Shown here one piece after another: positions 7,856 to 15,664 of a DNA stretch of 64,000 bases. The notes under the pieces are model-generated. The model did no database searches and was not told the DNA's origin. It worked only from the letters and a program-made list of their open reading frames with translations. How positions within the stretch are numbered: the first letter of the stretch is position 1; each line of letters starts with the position of its first letter. The position numbers and the translations under genes are program-made. This DNA comes from Streptomyces sp. NBC_01775. GTDB taxonomy: Bacteria; Actinomycetota; Actinomycetes; Streptomycetales; Streptomycetaceae. Location: positions 5,642,001 through 5,706,000 of the forward strand of contig NZ_CP109104.1 in assembly GCF_035917675.1 (NCBI RefSeq). Direction: 5' to 3'.

Positions 7856-9421
7856 ATGGGGGACGAACGGGGGGACATCGGGCTCACGCCGCGCCGGCGG
7901 ATGCTGGTGCTGGCGATCTGCTGCATGTCACTGCTGATGGTCAGCCTCGACGTCACCGCGCTCAATGTGGCGCTGCCCGACATCCGCGAGGACCTGGACA
8001 CCTCGGTGTCCGGTCTCCAATGGGTGGTCGACGCGTACACCCTCGTGCTGGCCGCGCTGCTGATGGCGGCCGGGTCGACGGCGGACCGGATCGGGCGGCG
8101 GCGGGTCTTCCGCTGGGGGCTCGCCATCTTCGTGGCCGGCTCCCTGCTGTGCAGCCTCGCGCCCAGCCTCGGCTGGCTGGTGGCGGCGCGCGCCCTCCAG
8201 GCGGTGGGCGGGTCCATGCTCAATCCCGTGGCGATGTCGATCATCACCAACACCTTCACCGAGCCCCGCGAACGCGCCCGCGCGATAGGCGTATGGGGCG
8301 GCGTCGTCGGTGTCAGCATGGCCGCCGGGCCCATCCTCGGCGGACTGCTCGTGGACGTCAGCGGCTGGCAGGCGATCTTCTGGGTGAACGTCCCCGTCGG
8401 CCTGGTGGCGCTGCTGCTCACCACCTTCTACGTCCCCGAGTCCCGTGCGCCCAGGGCCCGTCGCGTGGACCCCGTCGGCCAGGTGCTGATGATCGTCATG
8501 CTCGGCTCGCTGACCTACGGCATCATCGAGAGCCCGCACAGCGGGCTGACCTCGCCGCTGGTCCTCGGCTGCGGAGCGCTCGCGCTGGTGTCCCTCGTGG
8601 CGCTGCTCACCTACGAGTCGCGCCGCACCGAGCCGCTGATCGACCTGCGCTTCTTCCGCAGCGTGCCCTTCGCGGGGGCGACCGTCATCGCGGTGTGCGC
8701 CTTCGCCTCGCTGGGCGGCTTCCTGTTCCTGACGGCGCTCTACCTCCAGGACGTACGGGGCATGAGCGCGCTGCGCGCCGGTCTGTGCATGCTGCCGATG
8801 GCCCTCATGACGCTGGTCTTCGCACCGCTGTCCGGCCGCCTGGTCGGCTCGCGCGGACCGCGGCTGCCGCTGCTCGTCGCGGGGGCGGGCATGACGGCGG
8901 CCGGAGTGCTGTTCGCCTGCACCGCCTCGGCGGACCAGTCGCTGTGGGTGCTGTTCGGCGGCTACGTCGTCTTCGGGATCGGCTTCGGCCTGGTCAACGC
9001 GCCGATCACCAACACCGCCGTCTCCGGCATGCCCCGTGCGCAGGCGGGGGTGGCCGCCGCTGTCGCCTCCACCAGCCGCCAGGTCGGCTCCTCCCTCGGC
9101 GTCGCCGTCATCGGTGCCGTCATGGCCGCCTCCGCCACGGGCGACTCAAGCGCGGGCTTCCAGGGTGCCGAGCGCACCGCCTGGTGGATCATGTCCGGCT
9201 GCGGCCTGGCCGTCCTCGCCCTCGGCGCCCTCACCACGGGGGGCTGGGCACGGACGACGGCGGCCCGCGTGGCCGAGGACCTGGACGAGCCGCAGCCCGA
9301 GCCCGAGCCCGAGCCCGAGGCCGAGGCCGAGGCCGAGGCCGAGACCGGGCTGGTTGGCGGGGCGGGGAACGGGGGAGATAAGCGCGGAGCGTACCCGCGC
9401 GGCGAGGTGACGCCGAGATGA
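7856..9421 (+). CDS. DHA2-family (EmrB/QacA-type) 14-TM drug efflux transporter
   Basis: Proton-driven multidrug exporter of the inner membrane by family. ISLL-type hydrophobic segments alternate along the 521 residues, with LDVTALNVALPDI in TM1, the loop GSTADRIGRRRVF (motif A) and VWGGVVGVSMAAGPILGGLL (antiporter motif C) all visible. The C-terminal cytoplasmic tail ends in a Glu-Pro/Glu-Ala dipeptide run built from a 6-bp DNA repeat (about 9298-9342). Start at ATG 7856 with AAAGGGG upstream. Stop and next start overlap (ATGA), coupling it to the MarR gene. Substrate unknown. Confidence 0.93.
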   Translation: MGDERGDIGLTPRRRMLVLAICCMSLLMVSLDVTALNVALPDIREDLDTSVSGLQWVVDAYTLVLAALLMAAGSTADRIGRRRVFRWGLAIFVAGSLLCSLAPSLGWLVAARALQAVGGSMLNPVAMSIITNTFTEPRERARAIGVWGGVVGVSMAAGPILGGLLVDVSGWQAIFWVNVPVGLVALLLTTFYVPESRAPRARRVDPVGQVLMIVMLGSLTYGIIESPHSGLTSPLVLGCGALALVSLVALLTYESRRTEPLIDLRFFRSVPFAGATVIAVCAFASLGGFLFLTALYLQDVRGMSALRAGLCMLPMALMTLVFAPLSGRLVGSRGPRLPLLVAGAGMTAAGVLFACTASADQSLWVLFGGYVVFGIGFGLVNAPITNTAVSGMPRAQAGVAAAVASTSRQVGSSLGVAVIGAVMAASATGDSSAGFQGAERTAWWIMSGCGLAVLALGALTTGGWARTTAARVAEDLDEPQPEPEPEPEAEAEAEAETGLVGGAGNGGDKRGAYPRGEVTPR

Positions 9422-9945
9422 GTGACCAGACCGCCGTACAGGAGCCGAACGGGGACGCGGACGTGGACGCGAGCGTGAACGTGATCGCGGAGGCGGACCC
9501 GGGCGTGAACGCGGAAGCAGACCCGGGCGAGGAGACGGACGCCGCCGTGCGTGCGTGGCGCGGGCTGCGGACGCTGGTGCTGGAGACCGCCGACGTCCGG
9601 GCCAAGGTCACCGAGGCGTTGGGCATGAGCCACTTCCGGGCCAAGGCGCTCCGCCACATCGCCGTCGAGGGCCCCCTCACGCTCAGCGCGCTGGCCGCCG
9701 GGCTCTTCGCCGACGCGCCGCACACGACGGTCACCGTCGAACACCTCGTCCGGCGCGGCCTGGTCACCCGCGACCCCAACCCCGCAGACCGCCGCTCCAA
9801 GCTGGTCGCGGTCACGGCCGAGGGCGCGGCAGCCGCCGCCGAGATGACGCGCCTGACCGACACCCCACCGCCCGCGCTGCGCGACCTGCCCGCCGAGGAC
9901 CTGGCGGCCCTGGAGCGCATCGTCAGCACGCTGACCCGTCCATGA
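9418..9945 (+). CDS. MarR-family transcriptional regulator
   Basis: 175 residues. After a 45-residue acidic Asp/Glu/Ala-rich leader comes a winged helix: LRHIAVEGPLTLSALAAGL then HTTVTVEHLVRRGLVTRDPN and ADRRSKLVAVTAEG, the DxRxxxVxLT-type wing of MarR proteins. It is translationally coupled behind the efflux gene, so it most likely represses its own operon through the AGTTGT sites at 7770-7828 and is relieved by a ligand the pump exports. The acidic leader is unusual; an internal start would remove it, but no better ribosome site is seen. Confidence 0.9.
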   Translation: MSDQTAVQEPNGDADVDASVNVIAEADPGVNAEADPGEETDAAVRAWRGLRTLVLETADVRAKVTEALGMSHFRAKALRHIAVEGPLTLSALAAGLFADAPHTTVTVEHLVRRGLVTRDPNPADRRSKLVAVTAEGAAAAAEMTRLTDTPPPALRDLPAEDLAALERIVSTLTRP

Positions 9946-10051
9946 CCTTTCCGCGTCCGCCGGTGCTGTGACACAGGTGCTGTGACGGGAAGCCTGCCGG
10001 GCTGCCGGGCTGCCGGTCGAGCCGGGCGTGGAGGCGGCCGACGCGGGGGTT

Positions 10052-10070
10052 CGGGGCACCCGGTGCCCCG
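10052..10070. terminator. Compact hairpin between convergent marR and SnoaL-like genes
   Basis: CGGGGCACC (10052-10060) and GGTGCCCCG (10062-10070) form a 9-bp perfect stem around one central base in the 147-bp gap between convergent genes. Further GC-rich repeats flank it. Confidence 0.45.
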
Positions 10071-10092
10071 CGCCCGGTGTTCCGGTGCCGGT

Positions 10093-10491
10093 TTACAGGA
10101 CGGCGTCCGTCTGTAGTGGTCCGGCGGTGATGCGCAGTGTCCTGACGCGCGCGGGATGCCCCTCGTCGAGGTAGTAGATGTGCATGAACGGGGCACGCAC
10201 GACGTTGCCGGGTTCGGTCTTCTTCGCCATGGTGGCCTCGCCGCGCAGGAAGCAGACACCGTCCGCCGTGGTCCAGAACTCAAGGACCTCGTGGGTGATG
10301 TCCAGCGGCTCGTCGATCTTGACGAAGAACGCCTTGATGGCCTCTGCCCCGACCACATGGGCGGTTCCGAAGTACATCTCGGTCTCGTCGGTCAGGTGCG
10401 CGAACCCTTCTCCGAAGGAGAGCGTGTCGATCTCGCTCATGATCTGCGACACCCATTCCGGGGGTGCTGCCGGGGTCGCGGTGTGCGGCAT
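10093..10491 (-). CDS. SnoaL/NTF2-like small protein
   Basis: 132 residues with the alpha+beta-cone (NTF2-like) pattern: an N-terminal helix EWVSQIMSEIDTLSFGEG, then VGAEAIKAFFVKIDEPLDI, and strands HEVLEFWTTADGVCFLRGEAT and PFMHIYYLDEG. Such proteins are ligand-binding or small isomerase/hydrolase folds; the substrate cannot be inferred. ATG 10491 follows AAAGGAACG. Upstream lies a palindromic site (10539-10563) that is repeated before the HxlR gene, so this gene is the probable target of that regulator. Confidence 0.8.
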   Translation of the reverse strand: MPHTATPAAPPEWVSQIMSEIDTLSFGEGFAHLTDETEMYFGTAHVVGAEAIKAFFVKIDEPLDITHEVLEFWTTADGVCFLRGEATMAKKTEPGNVVRAPFMHIYYLDEGHPARVRTLRITAGPLQTDAVL

Positions 10492-10538
10492 CGTGCGTTC
10501 CTTTCGCGAGGTGGGCGAGCGGGATTGCGCTTGCCGTA

Positions 10539-10563
10539 ACTAGTATCGTTTCACTACTAGTAG
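10539..10563. promoter_or_regulatory. Candidate HxlR operator, site 1 (before the SnoaL-like gene)
   Basis: ACTAGTA (10539-10545) and TACTAGT (10555-10561) form a perfect inverted repeat with a 9-bp spacer. The 21-mer at 10543-10563 matches 16 of 21 bases of the 21-mer at 11049-11069 before the HxlR gene. Confidence 0.6.
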
Positions 10564-10583
10564 CAGAGTGCAACTATGCTCGT

Positions 10584-11033
10584 CTACGCTTCCGCGTCGA
10601 GCGGCACGAGAGTGGAGGCCTCGACGGGCTGATGGCAACCGCTGCACGCGAGATACGGCTCGGTCCTGTTCCCGCACGCCGTGTGCAGCAGTGGCCGGTC
10701 GTCGAGTTCCTGGCCGCCGGCCCGGACCTCCGCCCATCGGGTGACCGCCACGACGGCCGGCACGACCAGCTCGCGAGCGGCCTCGGTGAGCCGGTACTCG
10801 TACCAGGGCTTGTCGGACCGGTACGCCCGCTTTTCCAGCAGCCCCATCCCGGTCAGGTCGTTGAGCCGCGCGGTGAGGATGTTCGCCGAGATCCCCAGTG
10901 CGCGCTTGAGCTCCCCGAACCGGCGCACGCCGAAGAAGATCTCCCGCAGGATCCGGTAGTTCCAGCGTTCGGAGATCGCAGCCAGAAACGCCTGGCCGTG
11001 CTGGAAGGTGACGCGCTCGTCACTCTTGCCCAC
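10584..11033 (-). CDS. HxlR-family transcriptional regulator with a C-terminal Cys motif
   Basis: Winged-helix HxlR domain: ISERWNYRILREIFFGVRRF, then FGELKRALGISANILTARLN (recognition helix) and GLLEKRAYRSDKPWYEYRLT (wing). 149 residues. A tail with HTACGNR and LACSGCHQPV supplies three cysteines and a histidine, hinting at a metal site or thiol sensing, uncommon for the family. GTG 11033 is the start. It is transcribed toward the SnoaL-like gene 92 bp downstream, and near-identical operators precede both genes, which suggests autoregulation plus control of the neighbour. Confidence 0.9.
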   Translation of the reverse strand: MGKSDERVTFQHGQAFLAAISERWNYRILREIFFGVRRFGELKRALGISANILTARLNDLTGMGLLEKRAYRSDKPWYEYRLTEAARELVVPAVVAVTRWAEVRAGGQELDDRPLLHTACGNRTEPYLACSGCHQPVEASTLVPLDAEA

Positions 11034-11048
11034 AAGGCACCCCTATTG

Positions 11049-11078
11049 GTATCGATTCGCAACTAGTGTAATTCTAGT
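11049..11078. promoter_or_regulatory. Candidate HxlR operator, site 2 (before the HxlR gene)
   Basis: GTATCGATTCGCAACTAGTGT (11049-11069) matches site 1 at 16 of 21 positions. ACTAG (11062-11066) and CTAGT (11074-11078) form a short inverted repeat. The site begins 16 bp upstream of the HxlR start codon. Confidence 0.6.
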
Positions 11079-11491
11079 ACCACGGGGGCGCAGGGGGGAG
11101 GTGGGCATGACTGGCCGCCTGCGCCACCGAACCCGGGCGTACGTCGCGTGCTCGACGTGCCTTCCGCGACGGCACCCCAGGGGCGCGCGGCTTGGCCACG
11201 CGGGCGTGGCGGGCGGCCTTGTACGTCTCCGGCAGGAAGCGGTGCTCGACCGCCGTGCGGTTGCGATGTCGCCCTGATGTCCCGCAGCCAGGACAAGGTC
11301 GCGACCGGGCCGAGCACTTGGTCAACCCCTGACCCCCGCCGACAGGGGTTGACCCTCACGCGACGTCAGGCCGCACTCTTGGCGCGGTGCCCGCCCCGAC
11401 GGGGGGCGTTGGGCACCGGACCACATGGCCGGACGCACAGGGCCGGACCGCACAGGGCCGGACCGGCACAGGAGAAGGGCGGCACGCGGGG
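11079..11491. other. Divergent intergenic region, HxlR / MerR genes
   Basis: No credible gene. It holds the 12-bp inverted repeat at 11320-11354, a GGTGCCC/GGGCACC hairpin (11386-11417), and two copies of ACAGGGCCGGACCG just before the MerR start. Confidence 0.5.
11320..11354. promoter_or_regulatory. Candidate MerR-type operator
   Basis: GGTCAACCCCTG (11320-11331) and CAGGGGTTGACC (11343-11354) are perfect 12-bp inverted arms with an 11-bp spacer; the right arm contains a TTGACC box. It lies 137 bp upstream of the MerR/TipAS gene. Confidence 0.5.
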
Positions 11492-12361
11492 ATGTACTCA
11501 GTAGGACAGGTATCCGGCTTCGCCGGGGTGACGGTGCGCACGCTGCACCACTACGACCGGGCGGGCCTGCTCTCGCCCGGGGCCCGCAGCGCGGCCGGAT
11601 ACCGCCTCTACACCGACGCGGACCTGGCGTGTCTCCAGCAGATCCTCTTCTACCGCGAACTGGGCTTCCCCCTCGACGAGATCGCCGTGCTCGTCAAGGA
11701 CCCGGAGACCGACGTCCTGAAGCATCTGCGAGGCCGCCACCGGCTGCTGACCGAGCAGTTCGCCAAGCTCGGGCGCCTGATCGAGGTCGCCGAGCGGGCC
11801 ATGGAGGTGCGCGGCACCGGCGTGGAGCTCACGCCCGAGGAGCGGTTCGAGGTGTTCGGCGAGATTACCTTCGACCTCAGCTACGCCACCGAAGCCCACC
11901 TCAAGTGGGAGCACAGCGAGGGCCATCAGCGGTCCATGGCCAGCGCGGCCCGGCACACCAAGGAGGACTGGGCGCAGGTCATGGCCGAGGCCGCGCGCTG
12001 GCGGGAGCGGTTGCTGGCCGTCTTCGACGCGGGCGGGCCGCCGGACGGCGAAGCCGCCATGGATGTGGCAGAGGAGCACCGCGAGCACCTGACCCGCTGG
12101 TTCACCCCGTGCCCCGTCGACATGCACGGCAGGATCGCGGACGACTTCGCCGCCGACCCGCGCGCCTTCGCGCTGCTGGTGCCGCCCTCGGAGCAGCGCC
12201 CGGGGCTGGCCGGTTTCCTGCGTACGGCCATCTACGCGAACGCCGTACGGCAGGAACCGGATCCCGGCCCGGCCCCGGAGGAGGACCAGGTCGCGGCCGG
12301 GCCCCAGGAACCGGGCCGCGAGGAGGACCAGGACGCGGCCGGATCCCGGGAGCAGGCGTGA
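11492..12361 (+). CDS. MerR-family regulator with TipAS antibiotic-recognition domain
   Basis: MYSVGQVSGFAGVTVRTLHHYDRAGLL begins a MerR helix-turn-helix and wing (residues 1-70). A coiled-coil segment (about 75-115) follows, then a TipAS-like all-helical ligand domain (EERFEVFGEITF, HTKEDWAQVMAEAARW, CPVDMHGRIADDFAADPRAFA). ATG 11492 is chosen over an open upstream frame because MYSVGQ is the conserved N-terminus and GGAGAAGG lies upstream. The C-terminal ~45 residues are Glu/Asp/Pro/Ala-rich. Its stop overlaps the GTG of a glycosyltransferase gene (GTGA). By analogy with TipAL it probably activates the operon when a bulky drug is bound. Confidence 0.9.
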   Translation: MYSVGQVSGFAGVTVRTLHHYDRAGLLSPGARSAAGYRLYTDADLACLQQILFYRELGFPLDEIAVLVKDPETDVLKHLRGRHRLLTEQFAKLGRLIEVAERAMEVRGTGVELTPEERFEVFGEITFDLSYATEAHLKWEHSEGHQRSMASAARHTKEDWAQVMAEAARWRERLLAVFDAGGPPDGEAAMDVAEEHREHLTRWFTPCPVDMHGRIADDFAADPRAFALLVPPSEQRPGLAGFLRTAIYANAVRQEPDPGPAPEEDQVAAGPQEPGREEDQDAAGSREQA

Positions 12362-13608
12362 AGATCCTCATCGCCGCCGCCGGCTCCTACGGTGACATCG
12401 CCCCCTACACCGGCCTCGGTGCCCGCCTGCGGGAGGCCGGACACGAGGTGGCCGTCACCGCGCACGACACCCACACCGCCCTCATCCGGAACGCCGGACT
12501 GGAGCCGCGCCCCCTCCCCGCCGACCCGCGCGGGCACGGCGCGGCGAACCTGCGCGCCGCAGCCGCCTTCCTCAAGGACCTGGCCCCCGGCCTGATCCGG
12601 GCCACCGAAGCGGACGCTCCCGATCTGCTCCTGCTCTCCACCACGACGGCTCCGCTCGGCGCGCACCTTGCCGAGGCGCTGGGCGTCCCCGCGCTCGGCG
12701 TCCCGCTCCAACCCACCGAGCCCACCGGCGACTTCGCGCCACCGGCGGGCGGCGCCCGCTCCCTGGGGCGGCGCGGCAACCTGTGGGCCGGCCGCCTCTC
12801 GCAGCGCGTGGTCGACCGGCTCTACCGCGAGCCCGTACGCCTGCTCCGCGCCGGGCTGGGGCTGCCGCCGCTCACCGCGCGGGACGTGCGGCGCCGCAGG
12901 CGGGCGGCGGACGGGCCCGTCGTGCACGGCTTCAGCCCCGCGCTGCTCGCCCGTCCCGCCGACTGGCGCCCGGGGCTGACGGTCGCCGGCAACTGGTGGC
13001 CCCATCTCCCCCCGGACGCGCGCCTGCCCGCCGGCCTGGCGGACTTCCTCGCGTCGGGCCCGCCCCCGGTCTTCGTCGGCTTCGGCAGCATGTCCGCGGG
13101 AGAGCGTGGGGGAGAGCGGCTGGGCTCCGTCGTCGTACGTGCCCTGCGCCGTGCCGGTGTACGCGGCGTCCTCCAGGCGGGCGCGGCCGGGCTCTCACCG
13201 GGTGAGCACCTGGCGGACGGCGACATGCTGGCCGTCGGCCAGGTCCCGCACGAGCTGCTCTTTCCCCACCTCGCCGCCGTGGTGCACCACGCGGGCGCGG
13301 GCACCACGGCCGCGGCGCTGCGGGCGGGAGTGCCGGCCGTGCCCGTTCCCGTCACGGCCGACCAGCCGTTCTGGGCCGCGCGCCTGGCCGCCGTCGGCGC
13401 GGGCACGCCGCCCGTGCCGTTCGCGGCGCTGTCCGGGGCGGACGTGGACGCCGTGGACCGGCTCGCCGCCCCGGTCGAGCGCGCCGCCCAGGACCCGGCG
13501 CTGCGCGCGGCAGCCGCGCGGGTGGCCCGCCGCATGGCGGGGGAGGACGGCGCGGCCGAGGTCCTGCGCCAGGCGGAGTCCCTGGCCGAGCGCCCCCCGG
13601 CCACCTGA
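12358..13608 (+). CDS. GT1-family (MGT/erythromycin-type) glycosyltransferase
   Basis: 416 residues, GT-B fold. KILIAAAGSYGDIAPYTGLG starts the acceptor domain. VFVGFGSMSAGE opens the nucleotide-sugar domain, and VVHHAGAGTTAAALRAGVP with VTADQPFWAARL is the conserved donor-binding signature of antibiotic and sterol glucosyltransferases. The GTG start overlaps the MerR stop, with GGGAG upstream. Coupling to a TipAS-type drug sensor suggests the enzyme glycosylates and inactivates an antibiotic; a role in natural-product tailoring is possible but no other biosynthetic gene is near. Confidence 0.9.
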   Translation: MKILIAAAGSYGDIAPYTGLGARLREAGHEVAVTAHDTHTALIRNAGLEPRPLPADPRGHGAANLRAAAAFLKDLAPGLIRATEADAPDLLLLSTTTAPLGAHLAEALGVPALGVPLQPTEPTGDFAPPAGGARSLGRRGNLWAGRLSQRVVDRLYREPVRLLRAGLGLPPLTARDVRRRRRAADGPVVHGFSPALLARPADWRPGLTVAGNWWPHLPPDARLPAGLADFLASGPPPVFVGFGSMSAGERGGERLGSVVVRALRRAGVRGVLQAGAAGLSPGEHLADGDMLAVGQVPHELLFPHLAAVVHHAGAGTTAAALRAGVPAVPVPVTADQPFWAARLAAVGAGTPPVPFAALSGADVDAVDRLAAPVERAAQDPALRAAAARVARRMAGEDGAAEVLRQAESLAERPPAT

Positions 13609-13612
13609 GCGA

Positions 13613-13736
13613 AGGGCGCTCCGGCCCGCACCGAGGGCGCTCCGGCCCGCACCGAGGACGCACGCTCCGGCCCGCACTGAGGGCGCTCGCCCGCACTGAG
13701 GGCGCTGACGCGCACCGAGGGCGCTTACGCGCACCG
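13613..13736. repeat. Degenerate minisatellite, six units of 19-25 bp
   Basis: Units at 13613-13633, 13634-13654 (identical), 13655-13679, 13680-13698, 13699-13717 and 13718-13736. Each starts AGGGCGCT (AGGACGC in the third) and ends CGCACCG or CGCACTG. The array begins right after the glycosyltransferase stop and ends at the terminator hairpin. Confidence 0.85.
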
Positions 13737-13780
13737 AGGGCCCGGTCGGACAGCCTTTACGGCGTCCGGCCGGGCCCTCG
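13735..13780. terminator. Bidirectional terminator, glycosyltransferase / sigma factor
   Basis: CGAGGGCCCGG (13735-13745) pairs with CCGGGCCCTCG (13770-13780), an 11-bp perfect stem between convergent genes; inner bases can extend the pairing. Confidence 0.75.
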
Positions 13781-13829
13781 GCACGCGGATCCATACCGCC
13801 GACGGCTTCGGCAGCAGTACGGGCTCGCG

Positions 13830-14828
13830 TCACTCGTCGATCATCAGCCCCTTGCGGAGCTTGCCCAGCGTGCGGGACAGGAGGCGGGACACATGCATCT
13901 GTGAGATGCCCAGCTCCTCGCCGATCTCCGACTGGGTCATGTTGGCCACGAAACGCAGCGAGAGGATTCTGCGGTCGCGCGGGGGGAGTTCCGCGATCAA
14001 GGGCTTCAGGGACTCGACGTACTCGATGCCCTCAAGTCCGTGGTCCTCGTAGCCGATGCGGTCGGCCAGCGCGCCTTCGGTGTCGTCCTCTTCCGGCTGC
14101 GCGTCCAGTGAGCTGGCGGTGTAGGCGTTGCTCGCCGCCATCCCCTCGACGACCTCCTCCGTGGAGAGGTTCAGCCGCTTGGCCAGCTCCTCGACGGTGG
14201 GTGCGCGATCCAGGCGCTGGGCGAGTTCGTCGCCGGCCTTGGCCAGGTCCAGGCGCAGTTCCTGGAGGCGGCGGGGTACGCGTACCGACCAGGAGGTGTC
14301 GCGGAAGAAGCGCTTGATCTCGCCGACGATCGTCGGCATGGCAAAAGTGGGGAACTCGACGCCGCGGTCCAGCTCGAAGCGGTCGATCGCCTTGATCAGA
14401 CCGATCGTGCCGACCTGGACGATGTCCTCCATGGGCTCGCTGCGCGAGCGGAAGCGGGAGGCCGCGAACTTCACCAGCGCGAGGTTGAGTTCGACGAGGG
14501 TGTTGCGCACGTAAGCGAATTCGTGCGTGCCCTCTTCGAGGTTCTCAAGCCGCTCGAAGAGCGTCTTGGACAGGGCCCGTGCGTCCAGCGGCCCCACCTC
14601 GTCGTACGGTGGGATCTCCGGGAGCTGGAGCTGGTCGATGAGGTCGGCTTCCGCTTCCTCGGCGACCTGCTCGGCGGCATCCTCGGCGGCCTGGTCGTGG
14701 ACAAGAGAATCGTGGGTGGCGGGTCGGTCCGGCAGCCGGTCCGGGCGATGCTGCTCCGGGACGGCGGGAGCGTGCTGGACCAGCGCGTCGGCGCTGTCCG
14801 GTATCCCGTTGTCGAGCCGGGGTGACAT
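13830..14828 (-). CDS. sigI: RNA polymerase sigma factor, SigB/SigF family (SigI-type)
   Basis: 332 residues. After an acidic N-terminal ~80 residues come sigma region 2 (NLALVKFAASRFRSR, DIVQVGTIGLIKAIDRF), region 3 (RVPRRLQELRLDLAKA, TVEELAKRLNLSTEEV) and region 4 (LPPRDRRILSLRFVANMTQ, SEIGEELGISQMHVSRLL). This is the stress/development branch controlled by partner switching. ATG 14828 follows GGAGGAC. It diverges from a STAS anti-anti-sigma gene and an anti-sigma kinase gene. The name rests on remembered synteny with S. coelicolor sigI-arsI-prsI, next to hutI; other members of the branch would look similar. Confidence 0.88.
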   Translation of the reverse strand: MSPRLDNGIPDSADALVQHAPAVPEQHRPDRLPDRPATHDSLVHDQAAEDAAEQVAEEAEADLIDQLQLPEIPPYDEVGPLDARALSKTLFERLENLEEGTHEFAYVRNTLVELNLALVKFAASRFRSRSEPMEDIVQVGTIGLIKAIDRFELDRGVEFPTFAMPTIVGEIKRFFRDTSWSVRVPRRLQELRLDLAKAGDELAQRLDRAPTVEELAKRLNLSTEEVVEGMAASNAYTASSLDAQPEEDDTEGALADRIGYEDHGLEGIEYVESLKPLIAELPPRDRRILSLRFVANMTQSEIGEELGISQMHVSRLLSRTLGKLRKGLMIDE

Positions 14829-14971
14829 GGCTGTCCTCCATTGTTTCTCGGCATATGGCTGCCGAAGCCGTGACGTGCACTACGGGGTGCGGCGCCTCCG
14901 AAGCCGACGTGGTTCTGTATGCCTACTAGACCTACCTGCTTCTCTACAGCCATAGCAAGTTCCTTTTGTCT

Positions 14972-14996
14972 GTATTTACCCCAAAACATAGGGTGT
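14972..14996 (+). promoter_or_regulatory. Possible SigB/F-type promoter for the anti-anti-sigma gene
   Basis: GTAT (14972-14975), a 15-bp spacer, then GGGTGT (14991-14996) approximates the GTTT-N15-GGGTAT pattern of this sigma class, with one mismatch in each box. Weak evidence. Confidence 0.25.
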
Positions 14997-15087
14997 TCGG
15001 CTACCGGTAGTGCCGTGGAAGGCGTAGGGTTCGAACCGCTCGATGGGGGAAGCAGTGAGGACCCTTACGCGACCAGAAGGGGTGTGC

Positions 15088-15468
15088 ATGGACCGCGGGA
15101 TGCCCGGCAGCACCAGCCGGGGCCGGCTGACGGTCGACGTGCGGCACGTGGGAAACAGTGCCGTGGTGACTCCCGAGGGTGAGCTCGATCACCACACCGC
15201 TGATCTGTTGCGCGAGCCGTTGGAGCAGAGCGTCGAGGACGGATACAGCCGCCTGGTCGTGGACTGCTCACGGCTCCAGTTCTGCGACTCGACGGGGCTG
15301 AACGTCCTGCTCGGTGCCCGCCTCAAGGCGGAGGCCGAAGGTGGCGGTGTCCACTTGGCGGGCATGCTGCCCGTCGTGGCGCGGGTCTTCGAGATCACGG
15401 GTGCCAACGCGGTGTTCACCGTGCACGACGACCTCGAAGCGGCGCTCCGTCATCTGTCCGGGGCGTAA
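15088..15468 (+). CDS. arsI: STAS-domain anti-anti-sigma factor
   Basis: 126 residues from ATG 15088, preceded by AGAAGGGG (15075-15082). An in-frame ATG at 15043 lacks a ribosome site. STAS fold: VDVRHVGNSAVVTPEGELD, then LVVDCSRLQFCDSTGLNVLL, in which the serine of DSTGLN is the usual phosphorylation site, and GGGVHLAGMLPVVARVFEI. When unphosphorylated it should bind the anti-sigma kinase encoded 196 bp downstream and so release the sigma factor. The symbol follows remembered synteny with the sigI locus. Confidence 0.88.
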   Translation: MDRGMPGSTSRGRLTVDVRHVGNSAVVTPEGELDHHTADLLREPLEQSVEDGYSRLVVDCSRLQFCDSTGLNVLLGARLKAEAEGGGVHLAGMLPVVARVFEITGANAVFTVHDDLEAALRHLSGA

Positions 15469-15664
15469 CACCGGTGGTTCAGCGCGTCACCAGTGCGTTA
15501 CGCGCGTCACACCGGTCCGTCCGAATCCGTGGGTGTTCTCACGGTGCGGCCGGGCAGGAGACCCTTCGAATCTGTCAGGCATTCGTGTACGGCGCGTACG
15601 GTCCGTGAGGGCTGTCGCGGGACGGCGAATAGGTAAAACCGGTGATCGGTGAGGTGAACCACTG

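Noticed and set aside
9298..9342. Glu-Pro/Glu-Ala dipeptide repeat at the end of the MFS gene as a separate element
   Set aside because: Simple hexanucleotide slippage inside a coding tail; noted within the gene entry.
11026..11040. TTGCCCACAAGG near the HxlR start as a second copy of the 2380-2441 palindrome arm
   Set aside because: Only part of the arm matches and there is no partner arm; it is explained by the start codons of the HxlR gene.
14471..14953. Frame starting ATG 14953 with a good AAAAGGAA ribosome site ahead of the sigma factor gene
   Set aside because: It runs out of frame far into the sigma gene, has poor codon bias before it, and no family match; at most a regulatory upstream frame.
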